The translations under genes were made by a program, and so were the position numbers. 64,000 bases of DNA from Porodaedalea pini (lineage: Eukaryota; Basidiomycota; Agaricomycetes; Hymenochaetales; Hymenochaetaceae): the NCBI GenBank assembly GCA_002794775.1, contig NBAY01000044.1, positions 310,001-374,000 of the forward strand, read 5' to 3'. Below the pieces are notes generated by a model. That model was not told where the DNA came from. It did no database searches and was given only the letters and a program-made list of their open reading frames with translations. Below, in pieces: positions 1 to 13,679 of this stretch (positions are counted from its first letter, which is position 1; each line of letters starts with the position of its first letter).

Positions 1-832
1 TCCCTCACTGTATCCGATGGCGTGCATGCTTGCAGCGCCAAATGTGACAATACCGACCCAGCGGTGCAGGAAGTTCAACTATAGAACCAATGATCGATCG
101 CGTTAATATTAACCTCCGCCGAGCTAAAAATTTTACAAGGACACATACCCTTTCATACCCCATTCCGAGCAACATGCCAACAACGTTGTTCTTCGTGCCC
201 AGAGCCACCGCGACGGGAATCTGCGAGGCAGCGAGGTACCCCAGGCGATTGGTGTGCGCAAGCGGGTTCCCGCCATTGAAGAACACGACGAAGAGGATCG
301 CACCCAGATAGGCAGCCATGAGTACGGCTTTGCCCACTGACTTGCTCGGCGATACGGGGTAGGAGAAGAGTGTCGAGAGCGGGTGTAGAAGGGACGCGAG
401 CGCGGGGACGTGCTTCGGGGGCGAAGTGACTCCGGACGGCATTGAAGCCCACTCCTTGCTGGCACCGGACTTGGCATACACGCTGTGGTTCGCCAGCGTA
501 TGCGACTGGTCCGACACGCTGTCGGACAGCGTCGTCACCGTGTTCACCCGATGGAGGCGGTCTGCGGGCGAGATGTGCTGCACCATGCTGTCGGTCGGGC
601 TGCCGGCCCTCAAAATCAGTCCCCGAGTCCATTCCGAGAGGCTGCTGAGCCGCCCGATGGCACGAGGCAAAAAGGCGAGAAAGAAGGCGCCGACGACGCA
701 GAGGAGGGCGATGTCTAGCCAGTAGACCATCACTTCGTCGGCGCTTGGGCCCTTCGGACCAGCGGGAGCCCCGCCGGCTCCCGCAGCTCCTGCAGCTCCG
801 GATGTGGTAGAATTCGGCGCGGTAGAGCTCAT
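1..832 (-). CDS. Ferric reductase-type membrane oxidoreductase, N-terminal part (partial)
   Basis: Probable FRE-family ferric or cupric reductase, a heme-containing membrane enzyme that moves electrons from NAD(P)H to extracellular metal. Only the N-terminal part is in the window. Exon 1 is 149-832 and starts at the ATG giving MSSTAP; exon 2 is 1-78 and continues past the edge. The intron at 79-148 has a GTATGT donor and a CTATAG acceptor. The protein has an Ala/Gly/Pro-rich head, a first membrane segment (WLDIALLCVVGAFFLAFLP), a Ser-rich loop, a second membrane segment (AAYLGAILFVVFFNGGN), and then GYLAASQIPVAVALGTKNN and LNFLHRWVG. The last two segments are typical of the FRE transmembrane core, and the His of LNFLHRW is a heme-ligand candidate. 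An upstream in-frame ATG at 967 would add 45 residues; I prefer the later start because the longer leader does not look conserved. The FAD and NAD domains lie outside the window. Confidence 0.85.
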
Positions 833-2807
833 GTTGGAAGGGCGTCGTAAGGATGAAAAGCTGGCAAGACCAGTTGCAGAGATAAAAGGATTGAAAGAGA
901 GACAGAGATAGAACGGAGACACAAAGAACGGGGGGTAAGAAAGAGTGAAGGAGTGTCGCCACGACACTGCTGCGTATCTTTATAAAAGGACAGGACGGAC
1001 GCCTGTATTGGAACGGCCTTATGGTTGTTTTCGAGGTACGACATCTTGTGTTTTTTTTTCCGGCAAGACAAAGGCTACAAAAGAGGTATGTCGGTCGCAC
1101 GACTTATCGCTGCGTTGCCACTGCCAGACCTGCGGTGCGCACTATATGCATGGCAAAAGCGTGCATCATGCTGGTAGTGGTACATGTTGATCCGTCAGGA
1201 AAAACATATGTACAGAAATTTATCCAGTCCGCTGCAAGCTGCTCACAGTCAGTCAGAAATGACATTCGGGACGCGGTAGAACTTGAAGCGTTGACCATTC
1301 CTCACGTCGGCCCCTGTACCCTAGCCCGATAGCAGATAGCCAAGCGTAGTCACCATTAATCTGACGGCGCCGAAGAAATTTAAAGATACGCAGCTTCTAC
1401 GACGCGACGAACTACTGTATGGAGAGTTTGTTGGCCACAGCAACGGAGGGACCCCTCATATTGGAGACTTGCTTTTACCTACCCGTTATCCGTCCCCTTG
1501 GTTTCGAGTGTCAAGCGAGCATAGACGACATGCAGTAACTACAGTACAAACACTCGGCCACTCGGCCACTCCAATTGCGACTCGAGCTTTCTTGGCATTC
1601 AAACGGTGTCTACGATAACGTAACTCTGGATCCGAGTCGTTGAGCTAGAAACCGCATTGACTGGTAGACCTATCTCAATGACCGGTAAGTGCATGTCCGT
1701 GCCATAATCCCCCGTCAAATGAACTCCAAAGTGACATACAGGGGATCCAGAGAAGACGCCGGCTGGCAGCTCCATGAACACAAAAGAGCTGGGTGGCTTA
1801 CTACCTCCCAACGGAACCGCAGTCGACGGCGGCCGGAGACTGCAATGCGTCTGCAACATGGACCAATGATAGCACGTAAGTCATGCTTGGCATCTTTGCG
1901 CGACAATCGCGAGCACTCAAGACGCTATTGAATACAAACAATATTAATGTGCACATCCACGTCAGTCCGTTGGCTAGGGATCGAAACAAAAGTTCCGAGT
2001 CACTCATGATCAGACTCGATCTCCGATTCGCACACGTAGCACGTGCCACGTAAGTAAAGGCGACTCGGACCTAGGCCTGTCCTCGTTACCTCTTTTGAGT
2101 CCTGACTCGAACCCGCAGGCGAATCTCGACTAGGGCACAAGGCGGTGGCAAACAACCATATTAATATTCGATATATTTGGCGTCTTTCCTATACAGGCTA
2201 TACAGTCGACTATTTGAATTGCTATCTCTGGCGCTTTGATTAATATCCCGAGTCGGGCGTTGCTACATGTACAGAGCGGAGCAAATACCCTGCCTCTCAT
2301 TCTACATACATATCTGCGGAAACGACACTGCCTCTCAACTCAGCTGCAAGAGTACCTTGCTTGGAAGTTCGGGCGGCGAACTCTCGAAGGAGACTCGGCA
2401 AGGCATTATTTTCAAACGGACAGCCAAACTGCGCTCCGCATCTGAAAAATAATAAAATAAAAATAATAAAAATAAATGCAATTCTCTGGCTACTGGGAGT
2501 CCGAAAACGGACGGTAATCAGCTTACAACTGCGCCCTTGGCTTGACTTGACGTTCTAGAACAGATGTATCTCCGTAGTAGCGCGAGTCAAATGCGACGGG
2601 GCGCGAGAGGGGGGGGGCATTGCATTCCTGATGCGATCCCAATACCGGGCGCACGTATGCGTGGAGCGTACGTGGCGCACCATGGGGGGCGAACGTGTCC
2701 ATATCGCTGCTAAAATGCTATTAAAGCATCTCTCGACTCGGACGGCTGCATTCATTAATTACAAGTACCAATTTTAATAACATCCCCGACTAGTACATGT
2801 ACTCGCG
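833..2807. other. Intergenic region without recognisable gene
   Basis: Only short, non-conserved open frames occur here, with no splice-linked conserved exons. The interval contains the promoter of the ferric reductase on its left. On its right is the promoter of the BiP-like gene, with AT-rich patches around 2440-2480. I see no repeat or RNA gene that I could support. Confidence 0.5.
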
Positions 2808-5500
<2,693 letters not shown>

Positions 5501-5673
5501 GGAGGGATAGCCCATGTATTTTTTCTCCTTGTACAATACAATACACTAGTGCAAAATTCAAAGCTACAAAGGGGGGACGGGCGGCTTCCAAGTAAAATTC
5601 CAAGCAGCACTTCAAGACGCAGAGGAAATGCAGTCGTCGTCATAAAAAATTTTAAAAAAAGGGCATCATCACG

Positions 5674-6630
5674 TTAAAGCAACATCGCACCACGGGCGCG
5701 CGCCCGTTTCCCGCGTGTGTGTTCCTCTGGCGGTGACTTGGACGTCGGGAGGTGGACGCGGAGGGCGTATGCGGGGTCGCCGAGCTCGAATAACGGAAGG
5801 TCCATCTCCATCTCCATCTCCATCTCTGTCTCCTCGGGGTTTATTGAGAGTGCATCCCGTAGTGCGGTGCGAGGCGTTACGGTGCTCACCCCGCGCGCGG
5901 AGCGCGCGTCGGCGGGAGGGGAGACGGGAGGGGGCGTGTGCGGCGAGTCGGATGGCTGGCACGCCGTCTTCGCCGCCGCCGGCGTCTCGTCCACAGTAGG
6001 CTCCGGGACGCCCTCCGCTTCCTCTCCCGAATCGGGCGCGCCGGTAGTGACGCGTGCGCGCTTGCCCCATCCCCATGGATGCCCGCTTTCGCTTTCGATC
6101 CGAGGAGCGCTGGTGGAGCCGTAGTGCCCGTCCGGGTCGACGGCGAGGTGGTCGTGTCCGTGTTCGTGTCCGGCGGCTTTCGGCGCGTTTTTTGTCGATG
6201 GAGCTCGGGTGATACGTGACGTGTGGATTCGCTCCGGCGGTGGGTCGGCATAGAGGTCACTGGAAGGTGGCACGCTAGAGCCCGAGCCCGAGAGCGCGTG
6301 GAGGAAGAGGACGAGGCACGCGAAGAACACAAGCGTGAATACCCGGCTATAAGCGCTCGTGGTGTTCTCCGCGCCCCTTCGCCGTCGCTTCCCCCATATT
6401 TTTGAGTCCGAGGTGGACGAGTGGAGGGGAGGTGGAGAGGACTCGGAGTCCACCGAGTTGATGGCGGGTTGCGTCCTGGATTTGAGACGGGCGCTGCGGC
6501 TGGGGCTGGGGCTGGTGGCGTCCACGCTGAATGGGTCAGGGCGCGGACCGAGACGGTTGTGGGAGATTTGATTCGCCCCTGAGGTGAGCGCGCGCGCAGC
6601 GCCGAAGGCGGTGGACGAGGATGCTCTCAT
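5674..6630 (-). CDS. Single-pass membrane protein, function unknown
   Basis: An uninterrupted 318-residue frame starts at an ATG at 6628-6630 and ends in TAA. Nothing in it identifies a known enzyme. The first ~95 residues are Ser/Pro/Arg-rich. They are followed by one clear membrane segment near residues 98-116 (VFTLVFFACLVLFLHALSG). A long hydrophilic tail follows, with Pro/Ser, His/Asp (HEHGHDH) and Thr-rich stretches. Near the end is a Glu-Met repeat (ETEMEMEMEMD) encoded by a CATCTC microsatellite at about 5802-5826. This layout suggests a type II membrane protein with a disordered outer domain. It converges with the BiP-like gene, leaving about 170 bp between the two 3' ends. No introns are needed. 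It could also be a fast-evolving secretory-pathway component; I do not assign a function. Confidence 0.65.
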   Translation of the reverse strand: MRASSSTAFGAARALTSGANQISHNRLGPRPDPFSVDATSPSPSRSARLKSRTQPAINSVDSESSPPPLHSSTSDSKIWGKRRRRGAENTTSAYSRVFTLVFFACLVLFLHALSGSGSSVPPSSDLYADPPPERIHTSRITRAPSTKNAPKAAGHEHGHDHLAVDPDGHYGSTSAPRIESESGHPWGWGKRARVTTGAPDSGEEAEGVPEPTVDETPAAAKTACQPSDSPHTPPPVSPPADARSARGVSTVTPRTALRDALSINPEETEMEMEMEMDLPLFELGDPAYALRVHLPTSKSPPEEHTRGKRARARGAMLL

Positions 6631-7321
6631 TTTTTATTTTTTATTGCGAAGATGATACCGACGACTTGGACGCTCCTTCCTGCTGGCAGAGCGAGACGAA
6701 GAGGGGGGTGGCAGCACTGCTGGGAACGTCGGGGCGTCGTCCCAGCAAAGTCCTCTTTTATACGACAGCGGCGAGAAGCAGCGAAGGACGCAAGGAGCGT
6801 GTGGCCATACGCGACGATCAGACCAGATACGGACGACGTGGGGTGCCTAGGCCTCGCTCGTGTTCATCGAAGGCGTTCACTTCGCGCTCGGAAGGCGCGC
6901 TGGTGGTTCTCTATATGGCACGTAGCTTACTTGTTAGCTCTTTTTTGTTCGACTCACCGACGTGATCCTCGACGATTCCAGAAAAGGATCGAGGGTGGAC
7001 CCACACTAGTAATGGCACGCCATGCAACAAGCGCTCTCATCGACAGACCTGTCCGTGTCGAATCAACGAATAGCTCGAGTGCAGGGCAGAAGAAAAGAAA
7101 GGCAATATTAATAACGCGCACATCACCCATCGCCTTCCCCTCCCTCCGTCATGCGGAAAAAAAGATAAATTTAACCCTGTTAATATTTCTGCAGGCTTCT
7201 ACGCGTACCTGCTGACCTATATATAGGCCTTCTCCGGGTGTCTGAAAGCCGGTCGACGATGAGGCAATTGACAATCGCCTTGAAGTAATCACATGGTACA
7301 TCTGGTAACAACGAGGGTGAG
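6631..7321. other. Intergenic, promoter side of the membrane-protein gene
   Basis: Short overlapping frames only, none with conserved content. A T-rich stretch lies directly upstream of the 6630 start. GC content falls sharply at about 7310, where the AT-rich element begins. Confidence 0.45.
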
Positions 7322-7324
7322 TGA

Positions 7325-7356
7325 ACATTTCAGCACCTCAAGAAAAAAAAACTTTG
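7325..7356 (+). repeat. Left terminal inverted repeat of the AT-rich element
   Basis: The segment with CAGCACCTCAA followed by AACTTTGT reappears inverted at 9007-9035. The match is imperfect, mainly in the length of an A run. Confidence 0.55.
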
Positions 7357-7844
7357 TGAAATCAATGTCTCACTCAATTCCTTCACAGAATTCTCTTCAA
7401 AAAGAAAAAAAGAAAAAGAAGGCATATAACTATTATTTCTGCGGGCTTATAAAGAAACCAAATTTTGAAGAATATTACCTGTTCAGATAGGGGTAAAAAA
7501 ACAAACCCCCTTCCCTAATTCTGTTCCTGAGCTCAAAAATTTGAAGTTAAAGATATGAAACCAGTTGGGAGAATGGTCTTTATGATTTACAGTTGATTAT
7601 CTTTCATAGCAAATAAGGTCATTGGGAATAAAATTTCCAGGAATCAAGCTCATTTTCAGTGAGCCATGGTTGCTCCAGTTATCATAATATGCGGGAGTAG
7701 GACCACAGAGGTTCATGCACGATGAAGCACGTGATTGTACTATTATATTTAGGCAGGGTTGGTTATGAAATTGACCAAGGGGTGAATTTGGGCTAGTTAT
7801 GAAACTAATGCAGTATATTGTTTTATAATGTGATGGATAGATTA

Positions 7845-8095
7845 AAAATTCTTCTCAACTAAATTCATGCATGTAAATTCATTCAAAGTGTATTGGAACA
7901 GATTTGAGCAGCTTCCAGGGCTCTAGCATCAACTAGTGAGCTGAATTGAGTACCAGATTCTGACTGTATGCACTATTCTTGTGAACATATCCCTGATTCA
8001 TGAAGCAAGCCTGTATCTATGGATACTGCTCAAATCTCTTCCAATACACTTTGAATGAATTTACATGCATGAACTTAGTTGAGAAGAATTTTTCC
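7845..8095. repeat. Internal inverted repeat (hairpin) in the AT-rich element
   Basis: Arms at about 7845-7912 and 8025-8095 are near-perfect reverse complements, separated by about 110 bp. Both include the palindromic core ATGCAT next to AATTCATTCAAAGTGTATTGG. Confidence 0.65.
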
Positions 8096-9006
8096 TGGGG
8101 GCTTGGGGGCTTGCAGAAACAGAGGGGATTTGTGTGTTTTAGGCATGCACCAATTCAGCACATCTACCTCACACTACATCTCAAAATCAGTCTGTAAATT
8201 CATAATAGACTAATACTGGAATTCCAGGCTGGTCTGGAGCACTGTACAGTGAAATCTGAGTACAGGAAAAAATGAACAAGGGAAATGGGTTCAAAAACAG
8301 CATTTTTGCTATTTTGGACTCAAATTTTTACTATTTCTTATCACTCTTGTTGAAATATGAAAGATGAGATAAAAAAATGAATTTAGCAACTTAGATGATG
8401 CAAAAAGGTCAACTTTGGTTGAGATATGAAAATGTTTGTGTTTTGAGGCTCTTGCGGCATGAAAATCAGTGAGATCACATGTGACAATACTTCTGAAAAG
8501 AGCAGTAATCCTCTTACCTCCATGATGACCTAGCCTGAGTACAGTGTGTCCTGAGTCCCCACTTGAGTATAACACATCCCAGATGACAGTCAGCCAAGGC
8601 CTGCCCAGTTTGAGTTGTCTCCCAAACTCCTGCCTAACACTCATGAGGAATAAGAAATTCATGAAATTAGCATATTCACTATGAGATAATCAGCTTTATA
8701 ATCATTTTTTAGGAGTACTAGTACCTGGGACATCTTCAAATTTTTTTGGGAGCAGTCTGTATTCAACAGAAAAAGAGAAACAACACAGGGGGAAAAAAAT
8801 ATTTACTTATGACTCAAATTTACATAGCTTTTCTAGGAAACAAATCCCAGCTCATGAAAAATCACAGAAAGGATTCTGCCCCCCCCCCCCCTCAGCAAAA
8901 CACCCATTCTTCTCATTGTGGACTCTACATGACTTTACTTCTCACATCAATCTCATAATTATTTTATATAGATCAAATGATGAATTTAGGACAAGATGTG
9001 GATCTT

Positions 9007-9035
9007 ACAAAGTTCTTTTGAGGTGCCGAAATGAT
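9007..9035 (-). repeat. Right terminal inverted repeat of the AT-rich element
   Basis: ACAAAGTTCTTTTGAGGTGC is the reverse complement of the left terminal segment at 7325-7356, with a few mismatches. Confidence 0.55.
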
Positions 9036-9480
9036 CAAAATTATGTGATCACCACCTTTTGTAAAAACGTATATTACTGTTACTAGTGGTAAGAAGCCGC
9101 ACCGTGTATCACGCTCGCTTCAAGTAGCTACTTACAAATAATGCACATCAAAAAGAAGTCCTTGATCCATAGCAACCAAAGAGGGAAAAGATGAGCCAAG
9201 TGACACAACGACAGAACAAAGAAAAAAAAGACACCAGCGTCCGAAGTACGACGTAGAAATGCAAGAAAAGACGATAGAAGAACATCCGAGTCGTGCAAGA
9301 AAGAGCGGAAGAAAAAAAAGCGTCAGTCGATGCCAAGGCTCGGTATACATATGTAGGCGCGCAGCGGCTCGGGGACTCTTGACGACAAACACAACAAATT
9401 TACAGAAGTCCATGAGGGACAAGGAAGGAAGTCCGTGAAGAGGATCGCTGAGAGAGAGAGAACGAAAGAAGTATAGCAGC

Positions 9481-12400
9481 CTAGGGTAAGACCGTCAAGC
9501 TCGATGGAAGTGGGAACGTAGGAACGACTGGCGGGGGAAGAGCAAGCCCAGCCTCGCGGCACGCATTCTCCAAATCCTGTCGAATACCTGCGTACTGCAT
9601 CCGCTGGTCTACGAAATAAATAAAAGATGCAAATCCGAAAAAGAACACAATCAGCTCGCGGGGCTTTCCAATGGAGATTAACCGTGCCCGAATACTCACC
9701 TTCGCACGGCCAAAGCGCAGAAAGGTAATTAATCGGCGAGAGAAAGTGCTTCGCGAGTTCGAGAGCAATCGTCAGCGTCTTGTCGCCCTGCCAGAGCTGC
9801 AGACAGCGCGAGATGTGGCCCATGAACCAGAAGCAAAAGAACGGCCGCTTCGCGAGCATAGTCCCGCGAATGCCCGTCAACAGCTGCATCCCGTGCATGC
9901 TGCGCTTGGCCAGCGTCGCCTGGTGGGTCACTGGAGAATAAAATTTAAGACGGTGTGCTCCACGTAGTCAAGTAATAAAATAACGCACGCCACTCTTCGG
10001 CCTTTCTCCGATGAACAGCACCCGACATGTCACTGAAACGAGAGCTCAATACTCTGGTCGTCTGGACGACGATGAATTGATGATGGACTTACGGGCTCGG
10101 ATGGGGCACGAATCGTCGGAATTCGGACGAGACGTACATTCGCGCGTTGAACAGATACTCCCGTCCGTGATAGAGGGATGCACGCTCTGTATTACACGAG
10201 TGTCCGTCGAGGGCGTTTTCGATCGCTTCGGCTTCCAGCCATACAGAATGCGCAAACACCGCGCGCTCGCGGTCGCTGACATTCCGGATACGGAGACATG
10301 CGTGCCAGAGCAGAGTAGCGCGCGCATAGAGAGCCCATACCGTCTCGAATTTTGCGGTTGAAGGCGACAATGTTGAGAGATCGGTAAGATTTTCGCCCGG
10401 GAAGATATTATGGACCTGAAAAAAAAAAGTTGGAATGAAAAAAGTCGCTTGCGTCAGAGAAATGAGCTCACGTTTGATGGGTGGAGTAAGAAAAGGTCAA
10501 GAGTGTTCAAGCCGAGCGAGGTGCGGTACGTTGTATAACCCGCAATTAAGTGAAGAGTACTCCAACAAAGCCGCCGACATTCCTCGCGTCTGACCTCCCC
10601 GTCGTTCCACGTTGCCTTCCAGGCAGGCGAGTTCAACCAGAACGGAACATGTTCCTTCGCCTCGGCCCAGTTCTGGCCCAGACTCAATTCATTGCACATG
10701 CACGTTGCTGGCTGAGACGCAGACCGAGCACTCGCTGGAGCGTGATGGTGATTACCGGTGGTGTTTGGATTCGGGGAATGGTATTGTAGAAGCTGCGAAT
10801 TGTTTTTGGACTTGAGGCGTGCATCCGCGATGGGTTGCCTGTTGTACAGCGGCATGGGAAGAATGTGCGAAACATCACCATTAGACAGGTTCGAGGTGTG
10901 GGGCGACAAGGAGGTGGAATCAGAAAACACCGACGACGACGGGTCTTGGGCATCGATGAATGTGAGAGAGAGCGCGCGGATGATGCCATCGAGCGTGGCT
11001 AAAGCTGAGTGAAGCCGGGTGACGCTACGCATGGATTGCGATGAGATTTCAAAGAGTGCGAGTAACTTCAAAAAAAAAATCAATTCATTAGATAGACTCG
11101 ATGACATTCAGTTATAGTAGATAACACACCCATGCAGCCTGAGCGAGGCCAGGATCGATCCAAGCTGCATTCACGCTCGCATCAAGCGCCGCCTGCGCCT
11201 TTTCTTTCAACCAAAGGGTCCTCCTCATTCCCTCCGCTCCGAGCTCAACCGCGCTGCTGCGCAGATAATTTGAGAACATGAGAACAGAAAGCACAAGAGC
11301 CGGCTGCATCGTCTCCCGAGCACGGAAGAACGTCCCGAAGAAAAGCGGCACATTGATGAACGCGAACCAGACTATGGAGTCCTTGAACAACGACTGCAGA
11401 TCTCGCATGACGATCTGACCGACTTGCTGCCGTACCGTCCCTGCTGCATACGTACCGCTCGGGACGGTTATGGAGAATCCGTAGGCTGACTCGTAGCGGG
11501 CAGCGATGGCGGGTGTGCAGTATGGTTCTGAGCAGTAGGTGTCAAGAAGGGAGTCCCACCAAGTCTTGCGCACGAAGTCCAATGAGGGAGTCTGGGAGAT
11601 GCTGAATTCATAAGGCACAGCAGGCTCTTCATCTTCAAATGTGGATATATAAGCGGCACAAATGTCTTGACCCTGTATAACAGCCCATTGGTACGGATTA
11701 TATGAAGCAGGATTCTCAATGATAATCAGTATATATACATTGGGACGGAGCAGGGGAAATCGGCAAACGACATACAACATGGGCGAGGCTACTTCGTCGC
11801 GAATGGAGCGTGCACACGTCCGGGACAGCCAAATAATCCAAATTTCCTCTTTGTTGAGCAGCAAGGGTATCGAAATCCGTATGCACGTTATGGACAACCG
11901 ACTCGTGATCGGCGACGACAGGCTGTACGAAGTTCAGCCCATGCGGAACGTAATCACCAAACCCCATTGACTCCGGCGAGGCGGTGCTGTCCAGGGTAGT
12001 CATACTATCCAAGCTCCCACGGCTCGCTCCCGCCACAAAATCAGAGGGAACAATCGGATAGGAAGACGTATGCGTGTCAAAGGGGTTGGTGAGGACCGGA
12101 TAGGAGATTGGGTCAGGCGTCTCCGGCGAGAATGTTCCGGAGAGAGGTGCGGTAGAGGGATGGACCAACGGGTCCGTAGAAATACGAGGAACGGATACTC
12201 GCGGGTCAGGCTCAGGCCTGAGAGCGTTCCCAAAGTAGCTATCCTGCGGAGTGTCGTAGGCAAAGGGTGGGGCGTGTAAATTGCGATAATCAAGGGGCGC
12301 TTGGCTCGCGTCTGAACCAGAAGAACCTGGTGCGGGTTGGTCATATCCATATTCGTAACCGTTGGTGCTCGCAGAGGACGGCGGCGAGGGAATACGTGCC

Positions 12401-13679
12401 CACATGGCATTCCGGTTGTCTGTGCGGGGTGATGGCGCTGCGGCGGACTCGCTTCCAGAACGTGGAGTCAAGTACAAAGACGTTCCCTGAGGCGCCGACG
12501 GCGCTTCACGTCTATCGCTTTTCGTGGTTTTCCGACGGACGCGGGGAGAAGGGTGGTTCCCATGGCGCTGACGAGCACCAGGCTGACGGTCAGGGCCTCT
12601 GCGCTTTGGAACGGAGTCGAACTCGCAGATGCCCGTCCCTCGCTGATTGCAGTTGAAGCACATCGGCTTCGCGCCATCACAACGAATCTTGCGACTCCGA
12701 CTGCGAAGCAATTAGTCAATATTTACATTTCAGGGGCGGGGATGGATGAAATACAAAGCGTGTATTTTGGAGAAGTAGAAAAGACATACCATTGTTGACA
12801 TGCGACGTAAACGCGCTCACGTTGCTTGCCCTGGGTTGTTGGCGGCTGATCTGGCGCCAGCTCGATGCGTGCGCGCTCCCTGCCTTTCACCAAGCGTTGC
12901 TTCTTCGAGCGGACTGGTCCAATACTACCGCTCCCACCGCTGTCAGGCAATTCACCTCCAACATGGGTAGGTCCATGGTCGGGTGCACTTCTTTCACCGG
13001 AGAGGGAATAGCCGTCGTACTGAGCAAAATCAGCAGCGTCCGTTGATGTATCCGGAACTGAGAAGTGAGAGTAACCACCGGTTGCCGAATTTCTAGACTT
13101 GGCGATCGAGGAGCTCGAGGAGCATGAAGACGAGGCGATGGGTGCTTCGGTTGCGAGTTCTGCGAGAGTAGGATGTTCCTGGAAGCCAGTCGAGTGCAGA
13201 TACTCGGAAGACATAGGAGCAGAGGGCTGCCCGAGGACACCGGACAGTGAACGCGAATGCCGACTTAGAGGTACGAACAATTCGCTTTCCTCACGTTTGA
13301 AGTCAGGGTAGAAAGCAGAACCCCTTTGTGCAGGAGCGCGATGCAGATTTTGTGATGTCCCAGCTGAGCCTTCGATGCTTTGCACAGTTTCCAATCCCTC
13401 GATAAATTCGTATTCCGTACGCGCTGAAGGCTCGTGCTCGCCGTGTCTGAATACGCCTTGGTGCGACGTTTGCCAGTAATGTCGTACAGGATCCACGTCC
13501 GTTCTCAATGATGGTCCCTGTGAGTATATGGGTGGGAGCAGGGGACGTGGTGGTGGTTGCTGGAAGAGTTCTTCTGCACATTGTGTCTCGGGCACCGTTG
13601 ACGGCGAAACGGGAGAGTGGGCGTGGGAAGCCGATCGACGCTGGCCAAAACTTCCTAAATGGGATGCCGCGTTAGACAT
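9481..13679 (-). CDS. Zn(II)2Cys6 fungal transcription factor with fungal-specific TF domain
   Basis: Nuclear DNA-binding regulator of the GAL4-like class. Eight exons join in frame: 12790-13679, 11776-12700, 11130-11714, 10472-11065, 10093-10415, 9989-10032 (44 bp), 9700-9930 and 9481-9608. They total 3720 nt, or 1239 residues, and every junction has GT..AG. The Zn cluster begins near residue 294: CQQC, then IRC, then MCFNC and GICEF, matching CX2CX6CX6CX2CX7C. A Pro/Ser-rich stretch follows, and then a long helical region with WWDSLLDTYC, LRSSAVELGAEGMRR and RRLCWSTLHLIAGY. This region fits the fungal-specific TF (MHR) domain. The first 290 residues are low complexity (Ser, His, Pro) and contain KKQRLVKGRERARI, a possible nuclear signal just before the cluster. 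An alternative ATG at 13787 would add 36 residues with a hydrophobic leader, which I consider less likely. The regulated pathway cannot be read from the neighbours. Confidence 0.85.

Larger units (their letters stand above)
7322..9040. mobile_element. AT-rich non-coding element with terminal inverted repeats
   Basis: This block is much more AT-rich than the flanking genes and has no credible coding frame. Its ends match in inverted orientation. CATTT-CAGCACCTCAA with AACTTTGT near 7326-7356 pairs with the complement around 9007-9035, where ACAAAGTT and TTGAGGTGC occur. An internal hairpin is formed by about 7845-7912 and 8025-8095; these segments share TTCATGCATGTAAATTCATT and its neighbours in reverse complement. 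The left 300 bp (about 7325-7620) is clearly related to the arms of the fold-back element at 50195-50850. Shared text includes CACTCAATTC, GAGCTCAAA, TTTGAAG and GAGAATGGTCT. A C12 run lies at about 8880. This is best read as a MITE-like non-autonomous DNA element. I could not fix a target-site duplication. Confidence 0.6.

Noticed and set aside
8880..8891. Poly-C run as a functional signal
   Set aside because: An isolated homopolymer within the AT-rich element with no associated structure.
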